Assembly (NCBI GenBank): GCA_035653615.1
Contig: DASRBN010000030.1
Span: forward strand, 266,041-330,040
Direction of reading: 5' to 3'
Length of the DNA: 64,000 nt
DNA from: Ktedonobacteraceae bacterium
Lineage (GTDB): Bacteria; Chloroflexota; Ktedonobacteria; Ktedonobacterales; Ktedonobacteraceae
Shown: one piece after another, positions 25,568 through 34,014 of the stretch
Position numbering within the stretch: position 1 is the first letter of the stretch
Layout of the letters: each line of letters starts with the position of its first letter
Program-made: the position numbers and the translations under genes
Notes under the pieces: generated by a model
Databases searched by the model: none
Told to the model about the DNA's origin: nothing
What the model saw: only the letters and a program-made list of their open reading frames with translations

Positions 25568-25649
25568 GATTCCCGATGATATTTATAACTATGAAGTCCA
25601 TAGGTGATATACTCCAAAGGAGCTATTATATTCATGCAGGAGTACATCC

Positions 25650-26804
25650 ATGCCCAGGCCAATCCGTATCTTAGCCGTTGATGTCGGCACCGGAACACAG
25701 GATATTCTGCTCTTCGAGAGCGGCAAAACGATAGAGAATTGTTTTAAGATGGTCATGCCATCGCCAACCGTCATTGTTGCCGAACGCATCAAACAGGCGA
25801 CTGAGCGAGGTCAGCCCATTTTGTTGACAGGTGTGACGATGGGTGGTGGGCCATCGCATTGGGCCGCGCGGGATCATGCGCTGGCCGGTTATGCCGTCGT
25901 CGTAACACCCCCGGCAGCACGCACCTTTGACGATGACCTCTCGATGGTCGAGCAGATGGGTTTCGAGATCATTGACGAGGATGAGGCGGCGAGGCGCCTT
26001 GAAGATAAGGGGATAGTGCATGTCGAACTGCGAGACTTCGATGCCCAGGCCATTATTCACGCTTTGCGCGCATTCGATGTTGATCCATCCGTTGATGCCC
26101 TGGCTATCGCGGCTTTTGATCATGGCGCCGCGCCGCCAGGAGTGAGCGACCGGCGTTTTCGCTTTGACTTTATTGCGCGGACTGTACATGCTAATCCGGT
26201 TCCGAGCGCTTTTGCCTATGCTGCACAGGATACGCCCGCGGATCTGACGCGATTGCGTTCGATAGCTACCAGTGCCGCACGTTATCGCGAGTTGAGCGGC
26301 TCGAGTCTGCAAGCCCCCTTATTGTTGATGGACACCGGTTCGGCGGCAGTGCTTGGCGCGCTGGAAGACCCGCTTGTGCGAAAGCAGCAAAATAGTCTGC
26401 TCTGCAATATCGGCAATTTCCACACGCTTGCCTTTCATCTTGTGCATGGACGCATTGTGGGCATCTTTGAACATCATACAGGCGAGATAGATCGGACGCA
26501 GCTTGAACAAATGCTGGTGAAGCTGGCAGAGGGTACGCTGACAAATGAAGAAGTGTTCAATACGAGCGGTCATGGGGCGTTAGTATTACATGATTCGGGG
26601 CCTGATGCCAATGTAGGGAACTTCCCTTTTCTGGCCGTTACCGGACCGCGGCGGGAATTGCTACGCGGCTCGCATCTTCATCCCTATGAAGCGGTTCCGC
26701 ATGGCGATATGATGCTGGCGGGCTGTTTTGGATTGCTGCGTGCTTTTGCCGATCATGATCCGCAGATGGCATCATTTATCGAACCATCCTTATTATCCAG
26801 TTGA
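25650..26804 (+). CDS. DUF1786 family protein
   Basis: Protein of 384 residues with an ASKHA-like start, ILAVDVGTGTQDILLF, then GVTMGGGPSHWAARDHALAGY, MDTGSAAVLGAL, and a C-terminal segment with AVTGPRRELLRGS and DMMLAGCFGLLRAFA. DUF1786 (PF08735) was once annotated as putative pyruvate formate-lyase activating enzyme, but no radical-SAM CxxxCxxC is present. The phosphate-binding-like DVGTGTQD and MDTGSA loops suggest an ATP-binding, actin/Hsp70-like fold. ATG 25650 has AGGAG seven bases upstream. Alone on its transcript. Function unknown. Confidence 0.82.
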   Translation: MPRPIRILAVDVGTGTQDILLFESGKTIENCFKMVMPSPTVIVAERIKQATERGQPILLTGVTMGGGPSHWAARDHALAGYAVVVTPPAARTFDDDLSMVEQMGFEIIDEDEAARRLEDKGIVHVELRDFDAQAIIHALRAFDVDPSVDALAIAAFDHGAAPPGVSDRRFRFDFIARTVHANPVPSAFAYAAQDTPADLTRLRSIATSAARYRELSGSSLQAPLLLMDTGSAAVLGALEDPLVRKQQNSLLCNIGNFHTLAFHLVHGRIVGIFEHHTGEIDRTQLEQMLVKLAEGTLTNEEVFNTSGHGALVLHDSGPDANVGNFPFLAVTGPRRELLRGSHLHPYEAVPHGDMMLAGCFGLLRAFADHDPQMASFIEPSLLSS

Positions 26805-27256
26805 GATTGCTCATAAATCAAAATCTGTATGACCTGGCTGAATCGGCCTGGCATAGCATTTTAAGCACAGACATAAGCTTTTCTATTTGTGCATGAAGCA
26901 TTTATTTGAAACTCTTGACAGTCATATCTTTTCATGCTACTGTTAACGAGGGGCCAACCATTCGGTTTATTCCGTTGTATATTTTTTTTCAAGAGCTATG
27001 GCAGGGGGCGTAGCGAAATATATCAACAGGTTGATTGCTGCTTTGTATACCTATCACACGATTCACAATCATGAGCGATTATTCACGTGTGATTTGTGTG
27101 CAAGCGATGCGTGAAAGAGACGTACTTCCCGGTTGAACACAAATATTTTGTCTCGTGAGTTGCCTGATGTGGGGAATGGCAATCATCTTTTTGTGTTTTT
27201 GTGCGCTTCGTAACTTGCCCGGCTCTTCTCGTGTTCGCGAGAAAGGAGCCTGCTTC
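26805..27256 (+). promoter_or_regulatory. Intergenic leader of the S53 peptidase gene
   Basis: The 450-base gap contains TTGACA at 26915-26920, 17 bases before TACTGT at 26938-26943, a plausible promoter that would give a leader of about 300 bases. AAAGGAG at 27242-27248 sits eight bases before the start codon. I see no other gene, repeat or RNA here. Confidence 0.5.
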
Positions 27257-28645
27257 ATGAAGCAGTTCGTGACGCATCGTCCGCGATGGCAGCTTGCACT
27301 TACCTTCTTCGCCATCGCCCTGGTGTTTGCTGTGGTACCGGTTCTGAGTGTGATTACTCAGGCCAGGGCTGCGGGGCTTAACAGCGAATCGGTCGCAAGC
27401 CCAATTAGTATTACCTTCAAAGGCAAAAACTACGACCTGGTTAGCAGCACACCCAAGCCGCCGACGGATCAGCAGTGTCGACAACAATTTCATCATCCCT
27501 GTTATAGTCCGCAGGAGATACGCCATGCCTATAACCTGGACCCCGTGCTTAACGCGGGCTATGATGGTACCGGCCAGTCAATTGTGATTATTGATTCGTT
27601 TGGCAGCCCCACTATCCAGAAAGACCTGCATATCTTCGACGTCGGCTATGGCCTGCCCGATCCACCCTCCCTTAAGGTCTATGCCCCTTTGGGGAAGGTG
27701 AAATTTGATCCCAGCAATAGTGATATGGTTGGCTGGGCTGTTGAAACCTCGCTCGACGTGGAATGGGCGCATGCGATGGCGCCCGGCGCGAACATCGTGC
27801 TGATGACCAGCCCGGTCTCTGAGACGCAGGGCGATCAGGGCATGCCGGAGTTCCTGTATCTTGAGCAGTATGCCGTGAAGCACAATTATGGCAAGATTAT
27901 CTCACAAAGTTGGGCTACTACGGAAAACACGCTCTTCAATCATCCAGGCGGCAGGCAGATTCTCAAGAACTTTGAGACGTTCTACCAGCAGGCGGATGCG
28001 CAGGGCGAAACCATCTTTGGCTCATCGGGCGATGGTGGTGTTGGCAATCCTAACGTAAACGGCCAGATTTATCCTTTCCCCACCGTCAATTTCCCGGCCT
28101 CTTCACCCTACATCACGGCGGTTGGTGGTACCAGCCTGATGGCTACTATTCACGGCCAGTACCAGTCTGAGGTTGGATGGAGCGGCAGTGGTGGCGGGAT
28201 CAGCCAGTACTTCCCGGAGCCTGCCTACCAGCAAGCGTACCTGCCCTCCTCTGATCAGCAGTTGCTGAATGGATATCGCGGTTTGCCGGATATCTCATCT
28301 AACGCTGATCCAGCCACACCTGTTCTGATCTACTTCAGCTTCCTGGGCCCCAGTAAGGCGGGATACTATGGGATCGGCGGCACGAGCGAGGCCTCACCTA
28401 CGTGGGCGGGTATCATCGCCGATGGCAACCAGATGGCCGGTCGCCCACTTGGTTTCATCAACCAGGCGCTGTACCAGATTGGGGCCAGTAAACAATATGG
28501 TGCATCGCTGCATGATGTGACTAAGGGCAATAATAGCTCACATGGCATCCAGGGTTATAATGCTGGTCCTGGATGGGATGCGGTTACCGGTCTGGGCACG
28601 CCTGATGCGGCGAAACTCTTGCAGCAGTTGATCTTGCACACGTAA
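27257..28645 (+). CDS. S53 family serine-carboxyl peptidase (sedolisin/kumamolisin type)
   Basis: Secreted acid endopeptidase. A signal peptide lies at 1-38 (charged start, hydrophobic core, ARA at the likely cleavage site). The catalytic pair Glu and Asp are in VETSLDVEW (about 163 and 167), the oxyanion Asp is in GSSGDGG (about 258) and the nucleophile Ser is in GGTSEASPTWAG (about 377). The C-terminal calcium site region GPGWDAVTGLGTPD is present. Family members have a pro-domain of about 150 residues before the catalytic domain; here only about 35 residues separate the signal peptide from YSPQEIRHAYNL, where catalysis-domain similarity begins, so the activation domain is missing or very short. 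ATG 27257 is fixed by AAAGGAG. A terminator follows. Confidence 0.93.
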   Translation: MKQFVTHRPRWQLALTFFAIALVFAVVPVLSVITQARAAGLNSESVASPISITFKGKNYDLVSSTPKPPTDQQCRQQFHHPCYSPQEIRHAYNLDPVLNAGYDGTGQSIVIIDSFGSPTIQKDLHIFDVGYGLPDPPSLKVYAPLGKVKFDPSNSDMVGWAVETSLDVEWAHAMAPGANIVLMTSPVSETQGDQGMPEFLYLEQYAVKHNYGKIISQSWATTENTLFNHPGGRQILKNFETFYQQADAQGETIFGSSGDGGVGNPNVNGQIYPFPTVNFPASSPYITAVGGTSLMATIHGQYQSEVGWSGSGGGISQYFPEPAYQQAYLPSSDQQLLNGYRGLPDISSNADPATPVLIYFSFLGPSKAGYYGIGGTSEASPTWAGIIADGNQMAGRPLGFINQALYQIGASKQYGASLHDVTKGNNSSHGIQGYNAGPGWDAVTGLGTPDAAKLLQQLILHT

Positions 28646-28669
28646 GATGGATTCACTTGCATGAATGAA

Positions 28670-28712
28670 GAGAGGGGCGCATTTGTGGCGCCCCTCTCTT
28701 TTGTTTGTTTTC
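28670..28712 (+). terminator. Rho-independent terminator after the S53 peptidase
   Basis: GAGAGGGGCGC (28670-28680) and GCGCCCCTCTC (28688-28698) form a perfect 11-bp stem with a seven-base loop, followed by TTTTGTTTGTTTT. It ends the peptidase transcript 25 bases after its stop; the minus-strand HTH gene ends just beyond. Confidence 0.92.
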
Positions 28713-28728
28713 AAGTTGAAATAAAGAT

Positions 28729-29226
28729 TTATGACTTGCCTGGTTTAGGTGGACGGAACGGGATAGGCCCGGTTTTTTTATGGGATCGATTGGAAGCCTC
28801 GTGGCTGGCTGAGCCGGGTGCTTTTTTGGGTTGGATGCGGGAGACCTTTTCACGGATCAGACTGATCTGGGAGTGTACTGCCTGGCGCGATTGTTTGAGT
28901 TTACGGGCGATTTCGGAGGGACGTTCGCTGTTGACAAGATGGCGGCAGATAATCTCTTGCTTCTCTGTCAGATCAACTGCTGGATGCTCAAGGGCTGCCC
29001 GAGCCATATCCTCCAGTTCACCATAGCGGCTGCGTCTATATGCGTCGAGATCACTGGGAGAGAAGAGCCAGCGGTCAACAATGCGAATTCCGGGGATACG
29101 TCCTGCTTCTACAAGGTGCATAAAATGCCAGTAACTGAGGTCTAGCTGTTTGGCCGCTTCGTGCGTTGTTAACATGCCATTAAGGTGCTGCAAGTTGCGG
29201 TGTAATTCATCGCTCCTTAGAGCCAT
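28729..29226 (-). CDS. Double helix-turn-helix DNA-binding protein
   Basis: Protein of 165 residues. The N-terminal part is an excisionase/MerR-like helix-turn-helix: LTTHEAAKQLDLSYWHFMHLVEAGRIPGIRI and then RWLFSPSDLDAYR. The middle (about 85-125) looks like a second HTH of sigma-region-4 or LuxR type: LTEKQEIICRHLVNSERPSEIARKLKQSRQAV, seen in part. The basic C-terminal tail has Lys/Arg/Pro and probably contacts DNA non-specifically. AAGGTG seven bases before ATG 29226 sets the start. It is probably a regulator of nearby or distant genes; the target is not visible. Confidence 0.75.
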   Translation of the reverse strand: MALRSDELHRNLQHLNGMLTTHEAAKQLDLSYWHFMHLVEAGRIPGIRIVDRWLFSPSDLDAYRRSRYGELEDMARAALEHPAVDLTEKQEIICRHLVNSERPSEIARKLKQSRQAVHSQISLIREKVSRIQPKKAPGSASHEASNRSHKKTGPIPFRPPKPGKS

Positions 29227-29369
29227 AGCGGACACCTTTCTACGGATTGCCGTAATGTACAAGTGTCAAGCAAACTCATAGTCAATCATCGTGAGTATAA
29301 CATAGAAGGCAGAGCGAAGGCAAGTGTAGTAGAACTCATCAATTCATGCGAGTAGAGACAAATGAAATG

Positions 29370-29404
29370 AGCCAGGCGAGTATCTGTAAGATGCTTGCCT
29401 GGCT
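29370..29404 (-). terminator. Terminator after the SCP2-like gene
   Basis: AGCCAGGCGAGTATCT (29370-29385) pairs with 29389-29404 across a three-base loop, 16 pairs with two wobble-type mismatches. On the minus strand the stem is followed by a T-rich tail (TCATTTCATTTG), which fits termination of the SCP2-like gene 25 bases upstream. Confidence 0.7.
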
Positions 29405-29428
29405 GCTTGTAGTGGATAATTGAAGGTC

Positions 29429-29752
29429 TCACCTGTTTGTTGGAAATAGCTGCTGTAGCTTCATTGCAAGCATCATATCGCCAGATACGCGAAGTTTGCC
29501 GGTCATGAAGGCGTTCATCGGATCTAGCTTGCCCTCTGTGATGGCAATCCAGTCTTTGTCGCTGACGGTGAAGGTGATATCGGGTTTTTCAACGCCGCCG
29601 GGGATAACCTCTCCAGTTCCGTTGTTAACGCGAAATGCCCATTTCCCGGCCTGATCTCCGGTGATATTCCACTGGAAAGTCTTGTTCATACCCGCGGCAG
29701 CGGCAGGATTCATGGCGTTAGGCATTTGCTCGAAAATTTCCGCGATTGTCAT
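29429..29752 (-). CDS. SCP2 sterol-transfer-like protein
   Basis: Small 107-residue protein with the SCP2 lipid-binding pattern: an N-terminal helix TIAEIFEQMPNAM, strands KTFQWNITG, KWAFRVNNGTGEV, then ITFTVSDKDWIAITEGKLDP and the final helix AFMTGKLRVSGDMMLAMKL. Members bind hydrophobic ligands such as sterols or fatty acyl chains in the cytoplasm. The ATG at 29752 has AAGGAG about ten bases upstream; the longer frame to 29806 has no ribosome site. It stands alone and ends in its own terminator. Confidence 0.9.
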   Translation of the reverse strand: MTIAEIFEQMPNAMNPAAAAGMNKTFQWNITGDQAGKWAFRVNNGTGEVIPGGVEKPDITFTVSDKDWIAITEGKLDPMNAFMTGKLRVSGDMMLAMKLQQLFPTNR

Positions 29753-29863
29753 TACTGTTTTCTCCTTACTAATACTTGCAGGAAAAATTCCTGTTGGCAC
29801 AATCATAGTATAGCACGAAGTTTTTCGTGTCGCTATGGTTTGTTTGCTTGCCGGAACTCAACG

Positions 29864-31213
29864 TTATTCCTCGGTGCCGAGAAACACACGCAGGTAGTAC
29901 AGCGCCATATCTGCGTGCATCCAGCGCATACCCGGTTCAAGCCGCGAGATGACATCATACCAGCTGAGTGCCTTGTAGAGGCTGCCCAGGCGATGAGCAA
30001 GCTCGAATATGCGTCGCAAATGCTCCATTGGCTCATAGCGCGTCCATGGCTCCAGGTATGCCTGGACCAGTCGCCCAAGCATCTGCTCATCATACTCCAG
30101 GATATACCTGGCTACTCGCAATACAATAAACATCGTGCTGAAAGGGTGCCCCAGGCAGTATTCACCTGCGTCGATGACGACATACGTCTCGCCATTGTAC
30201 AGGATGTTGCCGTTGTGCAGGTCGAAATGATGCAAGGATTCAGGAACCCTATAGCTCGCCAGCTCATGGCATATTTCCTGAAACTGGGGAGCGAAAGCCA
30301 GCAGTTGTTCATGCTCGCTGCGAGGCAATCCATTGGGCTCATCGATCAACAGAAATGGCGTCGCCGCCAGTATCTCTTGATAGAGGTGTGGCAACAAATG
30401 TAACCGCCGATCCGGGCAACCGGTTGCCTTTAGCGTCTCCATGTGTTCCGCCAGTTCGATTTGCATCTCGGCAAAGCGTCTTAATGCAATCTCCAGGCGT
30501 TCGAGAGTCGGTGGCATGTCCCGCAGCGGTATTCCTGCATCCTGCATCAACATCCAGTTGCGCTGCCTGCCACGAACGAGCAATCCCGGCACAAACGTGG
30601 GAACGAGCCGGTGCAGTGTCTCTGTCAAGGCAGGCTCGAAGGCAAACACTGGAGATGGGACTTTGAAGTACAGGTGGCCTTGCGATGTTGGCACGCGCAG
30701 TACCGCGGCCCATGGTCTGGAGACAAGCTGCTCTATAGGGGCAATTTGGGTATAACCCAGCCGCTCAAGCTGCTCGCCTATCCAGGCAATGACATTGTCG
30801 AACCATCCTATGCGCATCCATGGTACCCGCAGTTCTGAAATCCGTCCATCCTCGACTTCGGCGAACCAGGTTTCGAGAACCGGGCGATGCTCTGGAACAG
30901 CTAGAGAGAGATCTGCCAGTTCTGACCGCTCAATCCAGTGTCCATTCGCGGGCAGCGATACTTCCGGGCTATGGTTGTCCAGGGCAAAGACGAGATGCTC
31001 GTCATCTCGTTCCTCACCTGGGTAGCGGTCATATGCGCAAAAGAGAACAGTGGTAGTGAGTCCGAACTGCTCTTTCATAGCGGCGTTGATACCTATTGGG
31101 TCTGAACAATGATGGTGCGGCAGCGACCAGCCTTGCTCCTCTTGCAAAAGAAGAACAAGGGGCAGGCGGGTATGAGGAATGATGCTGTAGTTGTCGATAT
31201 GTTCGCCGGGCAT
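29864..31213 (-). CDS. Nudix-like domain fused to aminoglycoside-phosphotransferase-like kinase
   Basis: Two-domain protein of 449 residues. The first 120 look like a Nudix fold (HTRLPLVLLLQEEQGWSLP, then HLVFALDNHSPEV), but the Nudix box GX5EX7REUXEEXGU is not intact; only AAMKEQFGL-type residues remain, so hydrolysis is doubtful. From about 150 an APH/choline-kinase-like domain follows, with the catalytic loop HHFDLHNGNILY (about 326-337) and the metal-binding VIDAGEYCLG. Such kinases phosphorylate small hydroxyl compounds. The mixture suggests a nucleotide- or sugar-related enzyme, or an antibiotic-modifying one. ATG 31213 has AGGAAGGA upstream. No related neighbours. Confidence 0.75.
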   Translation of the reverse strand: MPGEHIDNYSIIPHTRLPLVLLLQEEQGWSLPHHHCSDPIGINAAMKEQFGLTTTVLFCAYDRYPGEERDDEHLVFALDNHSPEVSLPANGHWIERSELADLSLAVPEHRPVLETWFAEVEDGRISELRVPWMRIGWFDNVIAWIGEQLERLGYTQIAPIEQLVSRPWAAVLRVPTSQGHLYFKVPSPVFAFEPALTETLHRLVPTFVPGLLVRGRQRNWMLMQDAGIPLRDMPPTLERLEIALRRFAEMQIELAEHMETLKATGCPDRRLHLLPHLYQEILAATPFLLIDEPNGLPRSEHEQLLAFAPQFQEICHELASYRVPESLHHFDLHNGNILYNGETYVVIDAGEYCLGHPFSTMFIVLRVARYILEYDEQMLGRLVQAYLEPWTRYEPMEHLRRIFELAHRLGSLYKALSWYDVISRLEPGMRWMHADMALYYLRVFLGTEE

Positions 31214-31247
31214 AATTTAATCCTTCCTTGTCAATTTTGTCTGTTCC

Positions 31248-31292
31248 AAAACACAAAAAGGCCGCGAGCGTTTATAAATTCGCTCACGGCCT
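31248..31292 (-). terminator. Terminator of the minus-strand 37-codon transcript
   Basis: AGGCCGCGAGCG (31259-31270) and CGCTCACGGCCT (31281-31292) form a 12-bp stem with one mismatch and a ten-base loop. On the minus strand it is followed by TTTTTGTGTTT (31258-31248). It would end a short transcript that starts at about 31485, upstream of the Nudix-APH gene. Confidence 0.8.
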
Positions 31293-31320
31293 GGTTTCTG
31301 TCAGGGTTATCTACGCGATT

Positions 31321-31434
31321 TTATGTCTGGGTAGAGCGGCGAGATGTCCTGAAAATGGGCATAATACGGCCATGGGCGACGGGGCGCAGATTCGCAAGCC
31401 GAGCCTGCATGCGCGGACACATCCCATGTGCCAT
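31321..31434 (-). CDS. Candidate small protein, 37 residues, Arg-rich
   Basis: ATG at 31434 (minus strand) is preceded by GGAG ten bases upstream. The frame reads MAHGMCPRMQARLANLRPVA, then HGRIMPIFRTSRRSTQT, and stops at 31321-31323. A strong promoter (31520-31492) lies upstream and a strong terminator (31292-31248) downstream, so a dedicated short transcript of about 240 bases is expected. Seven Arg and no acidic residue are unusual. It could be a small protein, a leader or a small RNA in which the frame is incidental. Not recognised. Confidence 0.45.
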   Translation of the reverse strand: MAHGMCPRMQARLANLRPVAHGRIMPIFRTSRRSTQT

Positions 31435-31491
31435 ATTCGTCTCACTCCTTTTTGTCTCATCAGGCTGGAATGCCAATGAATTGATGTTAAC

Positions 31492-31520
31492 AGGATAGCA
31501 TGGCAGGGTTGAGTTGTCAA
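31492..31520 (-). promoter_or_regulatory. Strong minus-strand promoter for the 37-codon transcript
   Basis: On the minus strand TTGACA (31520-31515) and TATCCT (31497-31492) are separated by 17 bases. It points away from the GntR-ABC operon and reaches only the short open frame and the terminator at 31292-31248. Confidence 0.7.
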
Positions 31521-31534
31521 ATGGAAATTCCCAC

Positions 31535-31580
31535 TTGACAAATTGCTCTATTATGGTTTACTATAGTGCTATGTACATAG
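31535..31580 (+). promoter_or_regulatory. Promoter and palindromic operator of the GntR-ABC operon
   Basis: TTGACA at 31535-31540 and TACTAT at 31559-31564 (18-base spacer) precede the GntR gene. Just downstream is the perfect 12-base palindrome CTATGTACATAG at 31569-31580, in the place where a GntR/YtrA repressor would block the promoter. Autorepression is inferred from position and symmetry. Confidence 0.68.
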
Positions 31581-31621
31581 TTATTTAGAAGCTTAGGTAA
31601 GTGAAAGAAATGAAGGGACAG

Positions 31622-32035
31622 ATGGATACTGAGAAACCGGCAATTGAATTCTATCTTGACCAGCGATCAGGCGTTTCTCCTTACATGCAACTTGTTCAGC
31701 AGGTCAAGCATGCTTTACGCCTGGGCTATCTCAAAGAAGGTGACCAGCTACCGACGATGCGTATGGTCGTTTCAAAACTGGCAATTAACCCTAACACTGT
31801 CTTTAAAGCGTATCGAGAGTTGGAGTATGAGGGCCTGGTTGAAAGTCGTCCGGGGCAGGGGACTTTTGTGCGCAAAACGCTGGCCGATGCCTCGTTAGCG
31901 AGTCATGGTGAGCTGCGTCAGAGCCTTATCAAGTGGCTGCAAGAAGCCGAAGCGGCTGGATTAGGCGAAGAGAGCATCGCAGCCCTCTTTGCCTCTACAT
32001 TTCAACAGTTTCATAAAAGGGAGGAAATTGCATGA
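31622..32035 (+). CDS. GntR-family repressor, YtrA subfamily
   Basis: Winged-helix regulator of 137 residues with the short C-terminus of the YtrA group and no ligand-binding domain. Typical pattern: FYLDQRSGVSPYMQLVQQVK, then EGDQLPTMRMVVSKLAINPNTVFKAYRELEYEGLVESRPGQGTFV, seen in part. YtrA-type regulators control ABC transporters in the same operon, often responding to cell-envelope stress or antibiotics. ATG 31622 has AAGGG just upstream; GTG 31601 and ATG 31610 are alternatives. Its stop overlaps the ATPase start (ATGA), so three genes are co-transcribed. Confidence 0.92.
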   Translation: MDTEKPAIEFYLDQRSGVSPYMQLVQQVKHALRLGYLKEGDQLPTMRMVVSKLAINPNTVFKAYRELEYEGLVESRPGQGTFVRKTLADASLASHGELRQSLIKWLQEAEAAGLGEESIAALFASTFQQFHKREEIA

Positions 32036-32937
32036 TCCAGGCATTAGAGGCGACTGATCTTGGGAAACGCTATGGAAAAGAATGGGCGCTGCGTGATTGT
32101 ACCCTCAAACTTCCTATTGGGCGTGTTGCCGGGCTCGTTGGCCCGAATGGGGCAGGCAAGACAACTTTACTCCATCTTGCTATGGGCCTGCTTGAGCCGA
32201 GTACCGGCAGCGTTCAGGTGTTGGGTATATCCCCGCGTCAGAACTCATCCTCCATCTTACCACGCATCGGGTTCGTGGCCCAGGACCGACCCCTTTATCG
32301 CACTTTTAGCGTGAAAGATATGCTGACACTCGGACAGAAGCTGAATCCACATTGGGATATGGCTCTTGCCCAGGAGCGCCTGGCAAATCTTAGCATCCCT
32401 CTCAATCGCACGACCGGGAAACTTTCAGGTGGTCAACAAGCGCAGGTTGCGCTCGTCATGGCCCTGGCAAAGCGGCCAGAGATGCTCATTCTGGATGAAC
32501 CTATCGCGAATCTTGATCCACTTGCGCGTTATGAGTTTCAACAGACGCTGATGGATGCTGTTGCCCAGGATGGTTTGACCGTCCTCTTCTCATCTCATCT
32601 CATCGCGGACCTTGATCGCATCTGTGATTACCTGATCATTCTCTCGGCCTCCAGGGTGCAGGTCGCCAGCGATATCGATTCTCTGCTCAGAACGCACAAA
32701 CGCTTGATCGGCCCACGCGAGCGGCAAGCGTCCATAGCCAGGACGCATACGGTTCTCCGGGAGCAATCGAGTGAACGCCAAAGTAATTTATTGATACGGG
32801 TGAATGGACCCGTTCTTGATCCGGCCTGGGAAGTGCAAGAAGCTTCCCTTGAAGACATTGTTCTCGCCTATCTCGCTCTACAGACAGGCGTTACTTTCTC
32901 AGTGCAGCATAAAGATACCCAGGAGGTTCCATTATGA
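32032..32937 (+). CDS. ABC transporter ATP-binding protein
   Basis: ATPase subunit of 301 residues: Walker A GPNGAGKTT (about 38-46), Q-loop in FVAQDRPLYRT, signature LSGGQQAQV (about 131) and Walker B MLILDEP (about 152), switch His in LFSSHL. About 80 C-terminal residues after the ATPase core follow no known motif. Together with the following permease it makes an exporter of the YtrBC/BcrAB kind, likely for antimicrobial peptides or lipids. Both ends overlap neighbours by four bases (ATGA). Confidence 0.93.
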   Translation: MIQALEATDLGKRYGKEWALRDCTLKLPIGRVAGLVGPNGAGKTTLLHLAMGLLEPSTGSVQVLGISPRQNSSSILPRIGFVAQDRPLYRTFSVKDMLTLGQKLNPHWDMALAQERLANLSIPLNRTTGKLSGGQQAQVALVMALAKRPEMLILDEPIANLDPLARYEFQQTLMDAVAQDGLTVLFSSHLIADLDRICDYLIILSASRVQVASDIDSLLRTHKRLIGPRERQASIARTHTVLREQSSERQSNLLIRVNGPVLDPAWEVQEASLEDIVLAYLALQTGVTFSVQHKDTQEVPL

Positions 32938-33887
32938 TTTGGGTCACATGGCGACAGCATCGCCTCGAAGCCTTGATTGCAGCGATAATTCTGGCAACCC
33001 TGATACTCATCTTGCTTATCACCGGCGTCGATATGCTCTCCACTTACCAGAGTACTGGACTCGCTAGTTGTGTGACGCCACAGCCCACATGTGGTGAACT
33101 CGAAGGAAATTTTATCAATCAATTTAGCGGCAGTGTCTCACTTCTATCAATCGCGCTCAGCTGTTTGCCGCTGTTGGCCGGAATGTTCATTGGAGCTCCG
33201 CTGGTGGCGCGTGAACTAGAACAACGAACGTATCGCCTGGTCTGGACCCAGAGTATTACTCGCGTACGCTGGTTCGGAACGAAGCTGATCCTGCTTATCG
33301 GTATCAGTCTTCTGGCTTTCATTGCGCTCGCCATCCTTACCTCATGGTGGAGTAGTCCATGGAACGCAGTGATACCCTGGTCGACGTATGATATACGAGG
33401 AATCGTATTGCCCGCGTATGCTCTTTTCGCGCTTGCGCTCGGAGTCGCCGCTGGTGTCCTTGTACGCAAATCAGTGCCTGCGATTGGTATCACGATTGTA
33501 GTGTTTCTACTGCTGAGATTAGCAATCGCGTTTTTGCTCCGCCCATACTTTCTTCCACCACTTAGTTATACCGGTTCTGTGGATAACCCTGGCCCGCCAT
33601 CGCCTACCGATTGGACGATTCATGTTGGCACAAGCGACCGGTATGGACATGAACTTTCAGACAGCCAGATCGGCCAGATATGTCCACAACTTAAGGGGAA
33701 TGGGAGCGCCAGCGCCTTTTTGGCATTTAGAAATTGCGAACACGCGCAAGGCTTCCACTCTTTAAGTTTCTACCAACCAATCGATCGATTCTGGCTATTC
33801 CAGTCCTTAGAAGCCGCGATCTTCTTGCTATTAGCAATAGCTCTGCTCGCGCCTGCGATCTGGCTCGTGAGCAAAAAGATTACCTGA
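32934..33887 (+). CDS. ABC transporter permease
   Basis: Membrane partner of the preceding ATPase. Residues 317, six membrane segments: one near 15-38, then around 60-85, 105-130, 145-170, 178-198 and 290-312. A large extracytoplasmic loop (about 200-285) lies before the last helix. The opening MIWVTWRQHRLEALIAA is typical of ABC-2-type exporters with YtrA-like regulators in this phylum. The ATG overlaps the ATPase stop. Substrate unknown; the GntR regulator suggests induction by an envelope-acting compound. Confidence 0.9.
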   Translation: MIWVTWRQHRLEALIAAIILATLILILLITGVDMLSTYQSTGLASCVTPQPTCGELEGNFINQFSGSVSLLSIALSCLPLLAGMFIGAPLVARELEQRTYRLVWTQSITRVRWFGTKLILLIGISLLAFIALAILTSWWSSPWNAVIPWSTYDIRGIVLPAYALFALALGVAAGVLVRKSVPAIGITIVVFLLLRLAIAFLLRPYFLPPLSYTGSVDNPGPPSPTDWTIHVGTSDRYGHELSDSQIGQICPQLKGNGSASAFLAFRNCEHAQGFHSLSFYQPIDRFWLFQSLEAAIFLLLAIALLAPAIWLVSKKIT

Positions 33888-34014
33888 AAAAGTTATGGAT
33901 GTATAGAGAGCCTTTTTTCTCTTTCACTTGTATATGCTTTGCTTCGATGGTATGCTGATTTACGCATTGGTTTTATGTATATCGCTATACATTTCAATCG
34001 CATGAGGCTGAGCA

